The notes under the pieces were generated by a model. The model searched no databases, had not been told where the DNA came from, and was given only the letters and a program-made list of their open reading frames with translations. From Candidatus Krumholzibacteriota bacterium (GTDB lineage: Bacteria; Krumholzibacteriota; Krumholzibacteriia; JAJRXK01), in NCBI GenBank assembly GCA_029262065.1, contig JAJDAC010000002.1, positions 62,001 through 126,000 on the forward strand: DNA of 64,000 nucleotides. Reading direction: 5' to 3'. Positions 1 through 8,068 of this stretch are shown piece by piece (positions within the stretch are counted from its first letter, which is position 1; each line of letters starts with the position of its first letter). The position numbers and the translations under genes were made by a program.

Positions 1-2
1 GT

Positions 3-149
3 CTCGCCGTGGGCGATCATCTGCACTATGAGGTACTGGTGCAGGGCTATCCCACGAATCCACTGCAGTGGTGGGACGGCCGTTGGATGCGGGATCACCT
101 GGATGGACCACTCGTCGACGCGAACTCCACGTACCGCGTGGCGGATTGA
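3..149 (+). CDS. M23-family metallopeptidase, C-terminal end (partial)
   Basis: The gene begins before the window; only the last 48 codons are present. The readable tail contains G-D-H-L-H-Y-E-V-L-V-Q-G, followed by N-P-L-Q-W-W-D. This matches the end of LytM/M23 zinc endopeptidases, where the HLHYEV segment carries the last catalytic/metal-binding histidine. Family members cut peptidoglycan cross-links in the periplasm. The stop is two bases before the ATG of the next gene, so the two are probably co-transcribed. The identification rests on this short motif only. Confidence 0.75.
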   Translation, partial: LAVGDHLHYEVLVQGYPTNPLQWWDGRWMRDHLDGPLVDANSTYRVAD

Positions 150-151
150 TC

Positions 152-1111
152 ATGAGGTTTCACAGCCAGCGATGTTGTTTCATTTCCAGTCTGCTGCTCG
201 CGATTCTCGTTGGGTGCGATGAGGACGGTGCGCCGCTCGACGACGGCACTCCCGAAACATGCGAGCCGGCGTTCGAAACCATCACGCCACTGGGACGCGT
301 GGCCGTTCCCTATTCGTTCACACTGGACCCGGGCTGCGACTGTCCCGCCGCCACCATTGTCTTGTCGGCCGGCGAGCTCCCGCCCGGCCTGGACTTCGAC
401 GGCACCATGATCGCCGGCACGCCGGAAGCGGCCGGCTTCTACGACGCGTCGTTCGTCTACAACGCGCCGTGTGACGCGGTAAGCGACGCCACCCTCGACC
501 TTCAGTTCGATGTACTGGGTCCGGTGGCGTGTGAAGAGCTCGAACTGGTCGAATCGCTGCCCCGAGGCCTGGTAGGGTCAGCGTACACGGTGAATCTGTT
601 CCAGGACATCGGCGGCGGACCCCGCGACGGTGAAGGAATGACGACCCTTGCCCTGACCGGCGATCTCCCCGATGGGCTCGTCTTCGATGCTTCGGCCGGC
701 ACCATTTCTGGTACGCCCACCGCCGTCGATAGCGCGCAACTGACCCTGGATGCGAGTGACGAGTGCCCGCCGCTTCGAAATGGTCCGCAAACCCAGCAGC
801 GGATCTACACCCTCGAAGTGGTCGATACCTGTCCGGCCATGGAGTTCAACACCGCGCGGCGATTACCGCAGGGCGCGGCCTCGCAATTCTACGGGCCCGT
901 GGATCTGGTGATCGAAGGCACGCCGCCGTACGCAGTGACCCTCGTCACGGGCACGTTGCCGCAGGGCATCGGCCTGAATTCCATGCTGGCGCGACTGAGC
1001 GGGACCCCGTCGACCCCGGGCACCAGCGTTTTCACCCTGGAAATCCGCGACTCGTGTCCCGTGCCTGTGGTCCTCCAACGCGAGTACACGCTGCAGGTCA
1101 ATCCGTTCTGA
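152..1111 (+). CDS. Lipoprotein with three putative-Ig (He_PIG-like) repeats
   Basis: A 319-residue protein with an N-terminal hydrophobic stretch and a lipobox ending L-V-G-C at Cys22, so it is probably a lipid-anchored envelope protein. Three repeats each contain 'LP-G(L/I)-(F/L)...(I/L)-GTP', the hallmark of the putative immunoglobulin (He_PIG) fold. They fall roughly at residues 60-110, 180-220 and 275-315. Paired cysteines occur between repeats. The ATG at 152 was chosen because it opens directly into the signal peptide; an upstream in-frame start inside the M23 gene would give an unlikely N-terminus. The role is probably structural or adhesive; no enzymatic motif is visible. Confidence 0.75.
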   Translation: MRFHSQRCCFISSLLLAILVGCDEDGAPLDDGTPETCEPAFETITPLGRVAVPYSFTLDPGCDCPAATIVLSAGELPPGLDFDGTMIAGTPEAAGFYDASFVYNAPCDAVSDATLDLQFDVLGPVACEELELVESLPRGLVGSAYTVNLFQDIGGGPRDGEGMTTLALTGDLPDGLVFDASAGTISGTPTAVDSAQLTLDASDECPPLRNGPQTQQRIYTLEVVDTCPAMEFNTARRLPQGAASQFYGPVDLVIEGTPPYAVTLVTGTLPQGIGLNSMLARLSGTPSTPGTSVFTLEIRDSCPVPVVLQREYTLQVNPF

Positions 1112-1124
1112 AAAGGGAACCGCC

Positions 1125-1838
1125 ATGCGAATCGCAATCCATCCGTTGAGGTCCAGACTCCGAGCGAACACGATGCTGGTACTTCTGACCGCTACCCTGG
1201 CTTCGGTGGGTTGCTCCAAGACCGATCAGCCGCGCGAGGAATCGTCCGCTTCGGAAAAGCAAGCAACTGAGACACCGAGCACATCTGACTCCTCGACCTC
1301 GGTGCTGGCGCGCCTGCGCAAGGGCGGCCTGATCCTGGCGTTTCGTCACTTTCAGACCGACCAAAGCCAAACCGACACGTACGATCGAGGAACCCACACG
1401 GGAACCTGGGACGACTGCGATCAGCAACGCAACCTATCGGCCGAGGGCCGCGCCACCGCCACGAAGGTGGGAGAAACAATACGTGGCCTGGAAATCCCCA
1501 TTGCCAGTGTGATTACCAGCCCCATGTGCCGCACGCGTGAATCAGCGAACCTGGCCTTCGGCAACGCAACAATTTCCGAGGACCTCGTGGGACGGGGTGC
1601 AGCCAAGGAGCAGGCATTGGTCAGCCTCATGACGCCCGCGCGCACCGGCGAGGAACACGCCGGGAACCGGGTGTTGATGACCCACGGTGATAACCTGATC
1701 GCCATAACCGACCTGACCAAGAAACAAGTCGTGGAAGGATGTGCGCTGGTCATCGAACCGGGCGACGGTGAATTCAAGGTGGTAGCCGTGGTACGCCCGG
1801 AGGACTGGGCGCCCATGGCCAAGCGAACGACGCGCTAG
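1125..1838 (+). CDS. Histidine phosphatase superfamily lipoprotein
   Basis: 237 residues with a lipobox ending A-S-V-G-C at Cys30, so it is likely membrane-anchored outside the cytoplasm. The catalytic histidine-phosphatase features are visible: R74-H75 in F-R-H-F (family consensus RHG), the S-P-M-C-R-T-R-E-S-A segment typical of SixA/PGM-like enzymes, and a second catalytic H187 in L-M-T-H-G-D-N. The first glycine of the RHG motif is replaced by Phe, which is common in exported members. The substrate cannot be told from sequence. It lies 13 nt after the Ig-repeat lipoprotein, probably in the same operon, and ends 17 nt from the convergent sulfatase gene. Confidence 0.8.
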   Translation: MRIAIHPLRSRLRANTMLVLLTATLASVGCSKTDQPREESSASEKQATETPSTSDSSTSVLARLRKGGLILAFRHFQTDQSQTDTYDRGTHTGTWDDCDQQRNLSAEGRATATKVGETIRGLEIPIASVITSPMCRTRESANLAFGNATISEDLVGRGAAKEQALVSLMTPARTGEEHAGNRVLMTHGDNLIAITDLTKKQVVEGCALVIEPGDGEFKVVAVVRPEDWAPMAKRTTR

Positions 1839-1855
1839 CACTTTTCCGCCAGCGG

Positions 1856-4108
1856 TCAATCGATGTAGCCAAGCGAACGCAGGCGATCGCGCAACTCGGG
1901 GTCCACCTCGAATATCCCGGCGCCAGTACCCTCGACCAATGCCGTATCGATCATGACCTGCATGCGGGCCACACGGTCGCGGTCTCGGGTCGCCAGGTTG
2001 TCCTTCTCGTGTGGATCCCGTTCACGGTCGAACAGCTCCGCGGGGCGATCACGATTCCAGATGTACTTCCAACGCCCGTCCACGACCATGCGAGCTGGGC
2101 CGAACTGAGGCTTGTCCCACAGCATCCCACGCGACCCGTAGGAGATCGCGAAGACGGGTCGTGGAGACAGCGCTCCGTGACGCGCCGCCATGAGATCGCG
2201 ACCCAGAAACTCGTTCGACGCGGGCAGACCCAGCGCCGCGGTAACGGTAGGAGCTACGTCCAGTAGCGACACCGCCGCTTTCTCGCGGCGTCCAATGAAC
2301 GCCGGCCCCGGCGGGCGCAAGAGGAAAGGCACGCGCACGATTTCGTCGTACAGCGTGTTCTTGTGCTGAAGCGAACCGTGATCGAGAAACTCCTCACCGT
2401 GGTCGGCCACGATCATGACGGTGGTGTTCGACCGCTCGCGAACCAGATCGACAATGTCGAGCAGGCGGCCCACCCACGCATCCAGAAACCGGATCTCGCC
2501 GTCGTACAGGTCCGACAACACCTCAACCGCATTGGAGTCGATGGGACCTCGTCGCGATTCATGCAACAAAGGCAGCACATCGCCGCGGCCGATATCGCCG
2601 CGGGATATTGCACGCGCTTGCGGTTCATGTACGTAGCGACGCGTATCGGGAGCCGGCGCCTGGTAGGGATCGTGCGGGTCGAAGAAATGCACATAGAGGA
2701 ACCCCGGCTCCCCCGTGTGCCGCCGCAACCATTGCTCGGCCCGCGCCACGACCTCGGGCGCGCGGGAATCGCGGTCGGCGTCGACCGCGCCCTCGTCGAA
2801 AACATGCATTCCGCGGGCAAAACCGTCGCGCGCCGTAACAATACGATTTCCGCTTATGACGCCCGTGGCCATACCCGCCTCGGTCAGACGATGGGCGAGC
2901 GTTCGCACGCCGGTATAGAACGGGCGGTCTTCGGTGTCGTTCGCACCCAGGCCATGCTGGGGCGGCAGGAATCCGGTAAGCATGGTTGCCGTGCTGGGAT
3001 GCGTCCAGGTGCCGGTGGCAAACGCCGATTCGAAGACCACTGATTCCCGCGCCAACGCATCGAGACGCGGGCTGACGTCGCGCGGATAGCCGTACAAGCC
3101 CAAACGGTCGGCGCGCGTCGTGTCGAGAGTAACCAGGACCACGAGCGGGGCGCTGGCGTTGGCGCCGACCAGTCGGGGCTCGGCCAGCGCAACTCCGGTG
3201 GCAACGAACGTCGCGGTCGTGTCCGCCGTCTCGCGCGCATGGCGTAGCCGAAGATCGATCGTTTGGCCCGCCCACTCCCGCAGGTCCACTTCGGCATGCA
3301 GCCAATCGCCCGCCGTCGCCGGAGCGCGTGAATCCAACGACGCGCGCCACCGTTCCTCGTGGCTTTCTCCCACCTCCAACACGACGTCGCCACCCAACTG
3401 TCGGTGAGGCCGATGGGAATCGCGCAGGCCATAAGAGAACCGTAGGACTCCGGCCGCGGGAATCGGCAGGGTCCACTGCACCGCGGCGCCAGGCGCCAGA
3501 ACCAAGGACTCGCGGCGTTGTTGCGCCAGATCCACGCTGCCCCGGGCGGCCACGCCGCCTCGGTGCAACCGGACACGCGTCACACTGAATGGTTGGCTTT
3601 CAAGGTCGGGTGGACGCAATTCCAGGCGATGCAACCGGGCCGTCGCAGCCACGTGCTCGCGAAGGTCGAAACGACAACGCTCCCAGCCAGATTCGGCGCC
3701 CTGGCTACCACTGACCGCCACGGGGATGGCGAAGCTTCGCTGGTCGTTTCCCTCGCGCACCACACAAACCAGAGTCAGGAACCCGGGGAACAAAGCGCGG
3801 TAGTCGACCTCGACGAAGTCGAGCTGATCCTTGCGGCCGCCCTTGGCCCGGTACTGTAGAAACGACGCTCCCGGCCGCGTGGCCACACCCACCAGCGTAT
3901 CGGTCAGGGAAACTATCTCAAGACCGGCCTTGGCCTCGAGCTCGGCGACCAACGGCCGAGCCTCGCGCGTCCACTCTGCGTCGCATTCGCGGGAAACGAT
4001 CTGGAAGGGAGCCGTCAGCAAATCGACGCGGGCCGAAAACGCGGTCGACACAGACGAACCCAGACCCGCAAGCATCGCCGCGCCGGCGGCCAGGTCCCGA
4101 AACTGCAT
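1856..4108 (-). CDS. Sulfatase-like alkaline-phosphatase-superfamily hydrolase with atypical nucleophile
   Basis: 750 residues. The first ~320 form a non-catalytic region with beta-rich character. The rest is a sulfatase/AP-superfamily domain, with L-D-T-T-R-A-D (D329), F-D-P-H-D-P-Y, A-D-H-G-E-E-F and H-K-N-T-L-Y-D-E. In sulfatases the nucleophile motif is C/S-x-P-S-R; here the equivalent is T369-H-P-S-T373 within T-W-T-H-P-S-T. It therefore lacks the Cys/Ser that is converted to formylglycine, and also the Arg. A threonine nucleophile, as in phosphoethanolamine transferases and some phosphodiesterases, is plausible. The start ATG overlaps the upstream YkvA stop by one base (TGATG), so the pair is translationally coupled. 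True substrate unknown. Confidence 0.8.
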   Translation of the reverse strand: MQFRDLAAGAAMLAGLGSSVSTAFSARVDLLTAPFQIVSRECDAEWTREARPLVAELEAKAGLEIVSLTDTLVGVATRPGASFLQYRAKGGRKDQLDFVEVDYRALFPGFLTLVCVVREGNDQRSFAIPVAVSGSQGAESGWERCRFDLREHVAATARLHRLELRPPDLESQPFSVTRVRLHRGGVAARGSVDLAQQRRESLVLAPGAAVQWTLPIPAAGVLRFSYGLRDSHRPHRQLGGDVVLEVGESHEERWRASLDSRAPATAGDWLHAEVDLREWAGQTIDLRLRHARETADTTATFVATGVALAEPRLVGANASAPLVVLVTLDTTRADRLGLYGYPRDVSPRLDALARESVVFESAFATGTWTHPSTATMLTGFLPPQHGLGANDTEDRPFYTGVRTLAHRLTEAGMATGVISGNRIVTARDGFARGMHVFDEGAVDADRDSRAPEVVARAEQWLRRHTGEPGFLYVHFFDPHDPYQAPAPDTRRYVHEPQARAISRGDIGRGDVLPLLHESRRGPIDSNAVEVLSDLYDGEIRFLDAWVGRLLDIVDLVRERSNTTVMIVADHGEEFLDHGSLQHKNTLYDEIVRVPFLLRPPGPAFIGRREKAAVSLLDVAPTVTAALGLPASNEFLGRDLMAARHGALSPRPVFAISYGSRGMLWDKPQFGPARMVVDGRWKYIWNRDRPAELFDRERDPHEKDNLATRDRDRVARMQVMIDTALVEGTGAGIFEVDPELRDRLRSLGYID

Positions 4109-4584
4109 CAGGCCAGTAGCTTGCGAATTCGTCGCATGAGACCCGATCCGACTTTCTCATCGGCCGTCTTCACAAGCCGCTGCACGACCGTCAGGACGTC
4201 TTCTTCCCCGGCCCAGTGCTCACGCATGATCGCCACGTCGACCACGTCGAACAGGTTCTTCAACACGGCGGCCGTCAGCGCGACATCGTCCAGAAAGCCG
4301 ATGGGCCCAAACATGGCTTCGGGCAACAGATCCATGGGGGAGATGAAATACACCGCCACGAATGCCAACTTGGTCTTCGCGCCCGCCGGCACGCGAGCAT
4401 CCACCAGGAGCTTGCAAAGGAGGTGAAACAGATCGGGCGCGGCCAGGACGAACTCGAAACCGCGTTTGGTCATCGGGTCGTTCTGTTCGCTCCAGGTCCG
4501 CACTTGTTGGCGCAACTTCTGGTAGAAGTCTTCGCGTTCTTCCGCCGATGGGTTTTCGGCCGAGGACCAAGAGGCACTTTTCAT
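4108..4584 (-). CDS. YkvA family (DUF1232) protein
   Basis: 158 residues. The central segment, about residues 65-105, reads K-T-K-L-A-F-V-A-V-Y-F-I-S-P-M-D-L-L-P and continues into F-L-D-D-V-A. This is the DUF1232/YkvA signature of a short membrane-associated hairpin, with the SP-DL-P and LDD elements. Biochemical function of the family is not established. It is the first gene of a two-gene minus-strand unit with the sulfatase-like gene, sharing the TGATG junction. No signal peptide is visible. The long acidic/basic N-terminal part is family-typical. Confidence 0.8.
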   Translation of the reverse strand: MKSASWSSAENPSAEEREDFYQKLRQQVRTWSEQNDPMTKRGFEFVLAAPDLFHLLCKLLVDARVPAGAKTKLAFVAVYFISPMDLLPEAMFGPIGFLDDVALTAAVLKNLFDVVDVAIMREHWAGEEDVLTVVQRLVKTADEKVGSGLMRRIRKLLA

Positions 4585-4647
4585 GATGGGTACCTTCCCA
4601 TTTGGGGTCGGCGGGCTCTTCCTACACTATAGCTCGAATGTGGCAAT

Positions 4648-5436
4648 TCAGCGCGCCGGGAGGTACGCCACGCGCGGATAGCCCCCTACCACACCACCGT
4701 CGACGGCCACGACAATGACCTCTCCCGCCGGATTCACCTGCATCACACCGGGCCAAGTGGGAACGCTCTCGAACCTCCAGTCAGGCCGCAGCTCCAGGCG
4801 CGGACCATCCAGACGAAGACCGACGCGATCGCTCCGCGGCGAAATGCTCCACTCCGACTGGCGTAGCAGGACCTTGGAATCCGGCGTCAGCGCGTCCCAT
4901 TCGGGGCCGTCCTGGAACCGCAAACGAGCCGGCGTGGCCGAAGGAAACAATACCGTGGGTCCTTCGGCGTCGACCTGGACCACCGGCGGGCCGAACTGAA
5001 GGATCCGCCCCGCCTCGAGCCGCCCATGCACATGCGTGTGCATCGATACCGAGCCCAGCTCAGGAAGCGCCACGAGCTCTCCCGCCACCGCCAGGTACCC
5101 GCGCTGTCCGTGGCGCCCGTACGCCCCATCCAGAACCGAGCCGGACACTACTTCGAGTGGCTCATTGATCGGCGCGGCGTTTCCATCCAGTGCCCATTGC
5201 ATGTCCGCGCCTACCAAAGCGATCACCGCGGAATCGAGGAAACGGAGTCGCGCGGGGCGAAGATTGAATTCGATGACCGGTGCGCCCGTTCTGTTGCCGA
5301 CCAGCCGGTTGCCCGCGCGTGCGACACGAGGATCCATCGGGCCAGATGCAGGCACCGCGAAGTACGCGTAGCCAAACCGTCCGGCGTCCTGCACGCACGA
5401 AAAAACCCCCGGCTGTTCCACCTCCAGGCGCGTCAT
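4648..5436 (-). CDS. pxpC: 5-oxoprolinase subunit C (biotin-dependent carboxyltransferase/allophanate-hydrolase subunit 2 fold)
   Basis: 262 residues beginning M-T-R-L-E-V-E-Q-P-G-V-F-S-C-V-Q-D-A-G-R, with A-S-G-P-M-D shortly after. This is the classical start of the PxpC/KipA/AHS2 family. Together with PxpA and PxpB it forms the bacterial ATP-dependent 5-oxoprolinase, which reopens pyroglutamate to glutamate. The frame stays open upstream to 5772, but that extension lies inside pxpB and has no family similarity. The ATG at 5436 was chosen because it sits in an ATGA overlap with the pxpB stop. The protein is slightly shorter than many relatives (~300 residues), mainly at the C-terminus. Confidence 0.9.
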   Translation of the reverse strand: MTRLEVEQPGVFSCVQDAGRFGYAYFAVPASGPMDPRVARAGNRLVGNRTGAPVIEFNLRPARLRFLDSAVIALVGADMQWALDGNAAPINEPLEVVSGSVLDGAYGRHGQRGYLAVAGELVALPELGSVSMHTHVHGRLEAGRILQFGPPVVQVDAEGPTVLFPSATPARLRFQDGPEWDALTPDSKVLLRQSEWSISPRSDRVGLRLDGPRLELRPDWRFESVPTWPGVMQVNPAGEVIVVAVDGGVVGGYPRVAYLPAR

Positions 5437-6122
5437 GGGGAACGCTCTGGTTCGAGAAGAGTTCGCGCCGGTTCGCTCGCCGCGAACTCGCGGGAATCGA
5501 TGCGCTGAATGGTAAGTACGTCGCCTACGTCCAGGACCAACGGGGGTAACTGTTGCATGGAGAACAGACGACTGGGCGTGCGGCCCACACCGTGCCACCC
5601 GCCCGGACTGGGCAGGCTGTACACGCCCAGGTAGTCGCCACCCAACGCAACCGTGCCGGACTCGACGCGCGTGGCCGGGGTTTCCTTGCGCGGACACCTT
5701 AGCGCCTCGGGCAACCCCACCAGGTAGGCAAACCCGGGAAGGAACCCCAACATGCCCAGCGTGAACGAACATTGCAGCAGGCGGTCGATGAATTCATCGC
5801 GCCGCACACCGGTGTGTTGCTGAACAAACTCCCAGTCACCGCCTTCGTCGAACCACACCGGCAACCGGAATCGGCGTGGCGCGGGAAACTGGAAGTCCAT
5901 GAGGCCTTCACGCACCTGACCCAGCAACACGTCCACGTCCACGCGGGTGGTGCGAATCAGGATTTCGACATCACTGGCCACAACCTCCGAAACGCCGCGA
6001 ACTGTTGCATTGGACGCCAGTGCAATGTCCCAGATAGCGCGCCCCAATCGCGGCAATGCGAGTGGTTCGCCGATTCCCTCAGCGTGCCTGACCAGGTAAC
6101 CCACGCCATGCAACGTGCGCAC
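5433..6122 (-). CDS. pxpB: 5-oxoprolinase subunit B (KipI/AHS1 family)
   Basis: About 229 residues. The diagnostic AHS1/KipI motifs are G-F-L-P-G-F-A-Y-L and S-P-G-G-W-H-x-x-G-R-T-P near the C-terminal half. It partners PxpC and PxpA in 5-oxoproline cleavage. Start choice: the frame is open to a GTG at 6203 deep inside pxpA, but a GTG at 6122, preceded by GAGG at 11 nt, puts the N-terminus where the family's first strand (here T-L-H-G-V-G-Y-L-V) begins. That start lies 13 nt after the pxpA stop. Confidence in the family is high; confidence in the exact start is moderate. Confidence 0.88.
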   Translation of the reverse strand: MRTLHGVGYLVRHAEGIGEPLALPRLGRAIWDIALASNATVRGVSEVVASDVEILIRTTRVDVDVLLGQVREGLMDFQFPAPRRFRLPVWFDEGGDWEFVQQHTGVRRDEFIDRLLQCSFTLGMLGFLPGFAYLVGLPEALRCPRKETPATRVESGTVALGGDYLGVYSLPSPGGWHGVGRTPSRLFSMQQLPPLVLDVGDVLTIQRIDSREFAASEPARTLLEPERSP

Positions 6123-6135
6123 CCTCAGGTCGACC

Positions 6136-6858
6136 TCACACCACCGGACCAAGCGCGACACCGCAGCCCTCCAGGTGAAGACGAATAGCCGACGCCAACT
6201 CACGCGCGCCGGGGGTATCGCCGTGGATGCAGATTGTTTCGACGTTCCAATCGAGCAGGCGATCGATCTGCCGCAACACCTGGCCGGTTTCCGTGAGGAC
6301 CGCGCCCTTCACCGAGCGTGGCACCAGCTTGGCCGGGGCCTCGTAGCGTCGATCGGCAAACGCTTCGCGAATCCATCGCACACCGATGCTACGCGCCACG
6401 ACTTCCCCCGGAGCATCGGACATGCCTACGAGTGGTAGGCCAAATTCGGCGACCAGTGCCGACACCCGCTCGGTAATGCCACCGCCCTGGGCAACATCGT
6501 GATAGAGAGCGCCGTGCGGCTTCACGTAGCGCAGCCGTCCGCCGTGCTTGTCCGCCACTTCGGAAAGCCACGTGATTTGATCTCGGAGAGACCGCCGTAG
6601 CGCGTCCTCCGAAATACTTCCAGCCCCAATCATCGACACGCGACCGAATCCCTCGCGATCGGGATACGAAGGGTGCGCGCCCAAAGCGACGCCCTGCCGT
6701 AAGGCTGACCGGACCGTGGCCGCGATGGATTCCGGCGTGCCCGCGTGCGCGCCGCAGCTTACGTTGACCGAGGTAACGAACCGGAGCACCTGCGTGTCGG
6801 CTTCGGCCAACTCGTCGTCGGTTTCACCCAGGTCTGCGTTCAGATCAATCGTGCGCAT
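6136..6858 (-). CDS. pxpA: 5-oxoprolinase subunit A (LamB/YcsF family)
   Basis: 240 residues, full family length. The N-terminus R-T-I-D-L-N-A-D-L-G-E is the LamB/YcsF signature and carries metal-binding carboxylates. It is followed by S-V-N-V-S-C-G-A-H-A-G and A-L-G-A-H-P-S-Y-P-D-R, which hold the conserved active-site histidines. The protein acts with PxpB and PxpC to hydrolyse 5-oxo-L-proline using ATP in the cytoplasm. Gene order Nramp-A-B-C on the minus strand with a 10 nt gap from the Nramp gene suggests one transcript. Confidence 0.93.
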   Translation of the reverse strand: MRTIDLNADLGETDDELAEADTQVLRFVTSVNVSCGAHAGTPESIAATVRSALRQGVALGAHPSYPDREGFGRVSMIGAGSISEDALRRSLRDQITWLSEVADKHGGRLRYVKPHGALYHDVAQGGGITERVSALVAEFGLPLVGMSDAPGEVVARSIGVRWIREAFADRRYEAPAKLVPRSVKGAVLTETGQVLRQIDRLLDWNVETICIHGDTPGARELASAIRLHLEGCGVALGPVV

Positions 6859-6868
6859 GGCGTTGACC

Positions 6869-8068
6869 CTACCAGATTCCCAGTACGCCGTTCAGTCCCC
6901 GCACCGACAGAATCAGGGTAACCGCTATGACAGCGACGGCCGCCGCGTTCTGCCAGGCTCGATTGCAATGATCGCCCATGACCGATGGTCGATTGGCCAG
7001 CACCAACAGAAACACGGCCACGACCGGCAGAACGATAGCGTTGGCAACCTGGGCAAACTGGATCAGGAGAACCGGTCGCAACCCCAAGGATGCAAACAGT
7101 ACCCCGGTGGCCAGAACCATCATCCAAACGGCCCGGAACTTCGCGTCGCGCCAATCGTCTGGCCACCCGAACAACCCGCGCGCCGCGTAGGCCGCCGCCA
7201 GCGGAGCCGTAATGGCCGAGCTGATCCCCGCCGCGAACAATCCAAACGCCAGGAGCAAGCGGGCGTGCTTTCCCAACAGGGGTTCAAGCTGCACCGCCAT
7301 GTCGCGGGCCGAGGTGATCGTCGCGCCACGCCCATGAAACGCCGCCGCTGCCGTCACCACGATACCCATGGAAATGATACCACCCAGGAGAATGGCGAAT
7401 GCCGTCTCCCAACGCACGTGCGACAGCCGCGCGCCCGGACCCCACTTTTCACTGACCGACGCCGAATGCAGGAACAGATTGTAGGGAACCACCGTGGTTC
7501 CCACCAACGCCACCGCGGTAAGCCAGGAGTCGGCCGGAGGCGCAATGGGCACCAGGCCCCGAACCAGCTCACTCCATTGCGGGCGCGCCAGAACCGCGGT
7601 AGCCAGAAAGCACAGACTCATGATCACGACCAGGCCAACGAGGGCCTTCTCGAGCAGCGCGTAGCGCCCCAGAAACAGAGCCGCGAAGGCCATGAGACCC
7701 AACCCCGCCGGCCAAGCGCGGCTGGCGCCGAAGGTGTCCTCCACCCCCAACACCGCGCCACCGATGTTGCCGGCTTCGTAGGCGGCGTTGCCCACCAGGA
7801 TGGCGGCAAGAACCACGGCCATGAACACGTACCGGGAAAAGCCCGCGGGACTCTCGCTCCGGATGGCGGCTCCCAATCCACTTTGACTCACCCAGCCCAG
7901 CCGGGCGGCCATTTCCTGCAGAACCAACGTTGCCACTATGGAGAACACCAGTGTCCACAACAGTGCGTACCCGAATCGTGCGCCCGCCAGCGTGCATACG
8001 GTAACGGTACCCGGACCCAAGAAGGCGGCGGCCACCAACGTACCCGGACCAAACCAGCGGTTGGTCAT
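6869..8068 (-). CDS. Nramp-family transporter associated with pxp genes
   Basis: 399 residues with about eleven hydrophobic segments. Nramp landmarks are recognisable but altered. The TM1 unwound motif (canonical D-P-G-N) reads G-P-G-T in F-L-G-P-G-T-V. The TM6 motif (canonical M-P-H-N) reads V-P-Y-N in T-T-V-V-P-Y-N-L-F-L-H. Such TM6 variants occur in Nramp-related proteins that are not classical Mn/Fe importers, including Mg2+-type transporters and the pxpABC-associated clade. The ATG overlaps the stop of the DUF2891 gene (ATGA), and the stop is 10 nt before pxpA. Transport substrate is unproven; its linkage to 5-oxoproline metabolism is contextual. Confidence 0.85.
   Translation of the reverse strand: MTNRWFGPGTLVAAAFLGPGTVTVCTLAGARFGYALLWTLVFSIVATLVLQEMAARLGWVSQSGLGAAIRSESPAGFSRYVFMAVVLAAILVGNAAYEAGNIGGAVLGVEDTFGASRAWPAGLGLMAFAALFLGRYALLEKALVGLVVIMSLCFLATAVLARPQWSELVRGLVPIAPPADSWLTAVALVGTTVVPYNLFLHSASVSEKWGPGARLSHVRWETAFAILLGGIISMGIVVTAAAAFHGRGATITSARDMAVQLEPLLGKHARLLLAFGLFAAGISSAITAPLAAAYAARGLFGWPDDWRDAKFRAVWMMVLATGVLFASLGLRPVLLIQFAQVANAIVLPVVAVFLLVLANRPSVMGDHCNRAWQNAAAVAVIAVTLILSVRGLNGVLGIW

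Noticed and set aside
5437-5772. N-terminal extension of pxpC
   Set aside because: It lies wholly inside pxpB in another frame, has no pxpC-family similarity, and the ATGA junction at 5433-5436 gives a natural start.
6123-6203. Longer pxpB start at GTG 6203
   Set aside because: It would overlap pxpA by 68 nt and add a Trp/Arg-rich segment not seen in the family; GTG 6122 has a better ribosome site.
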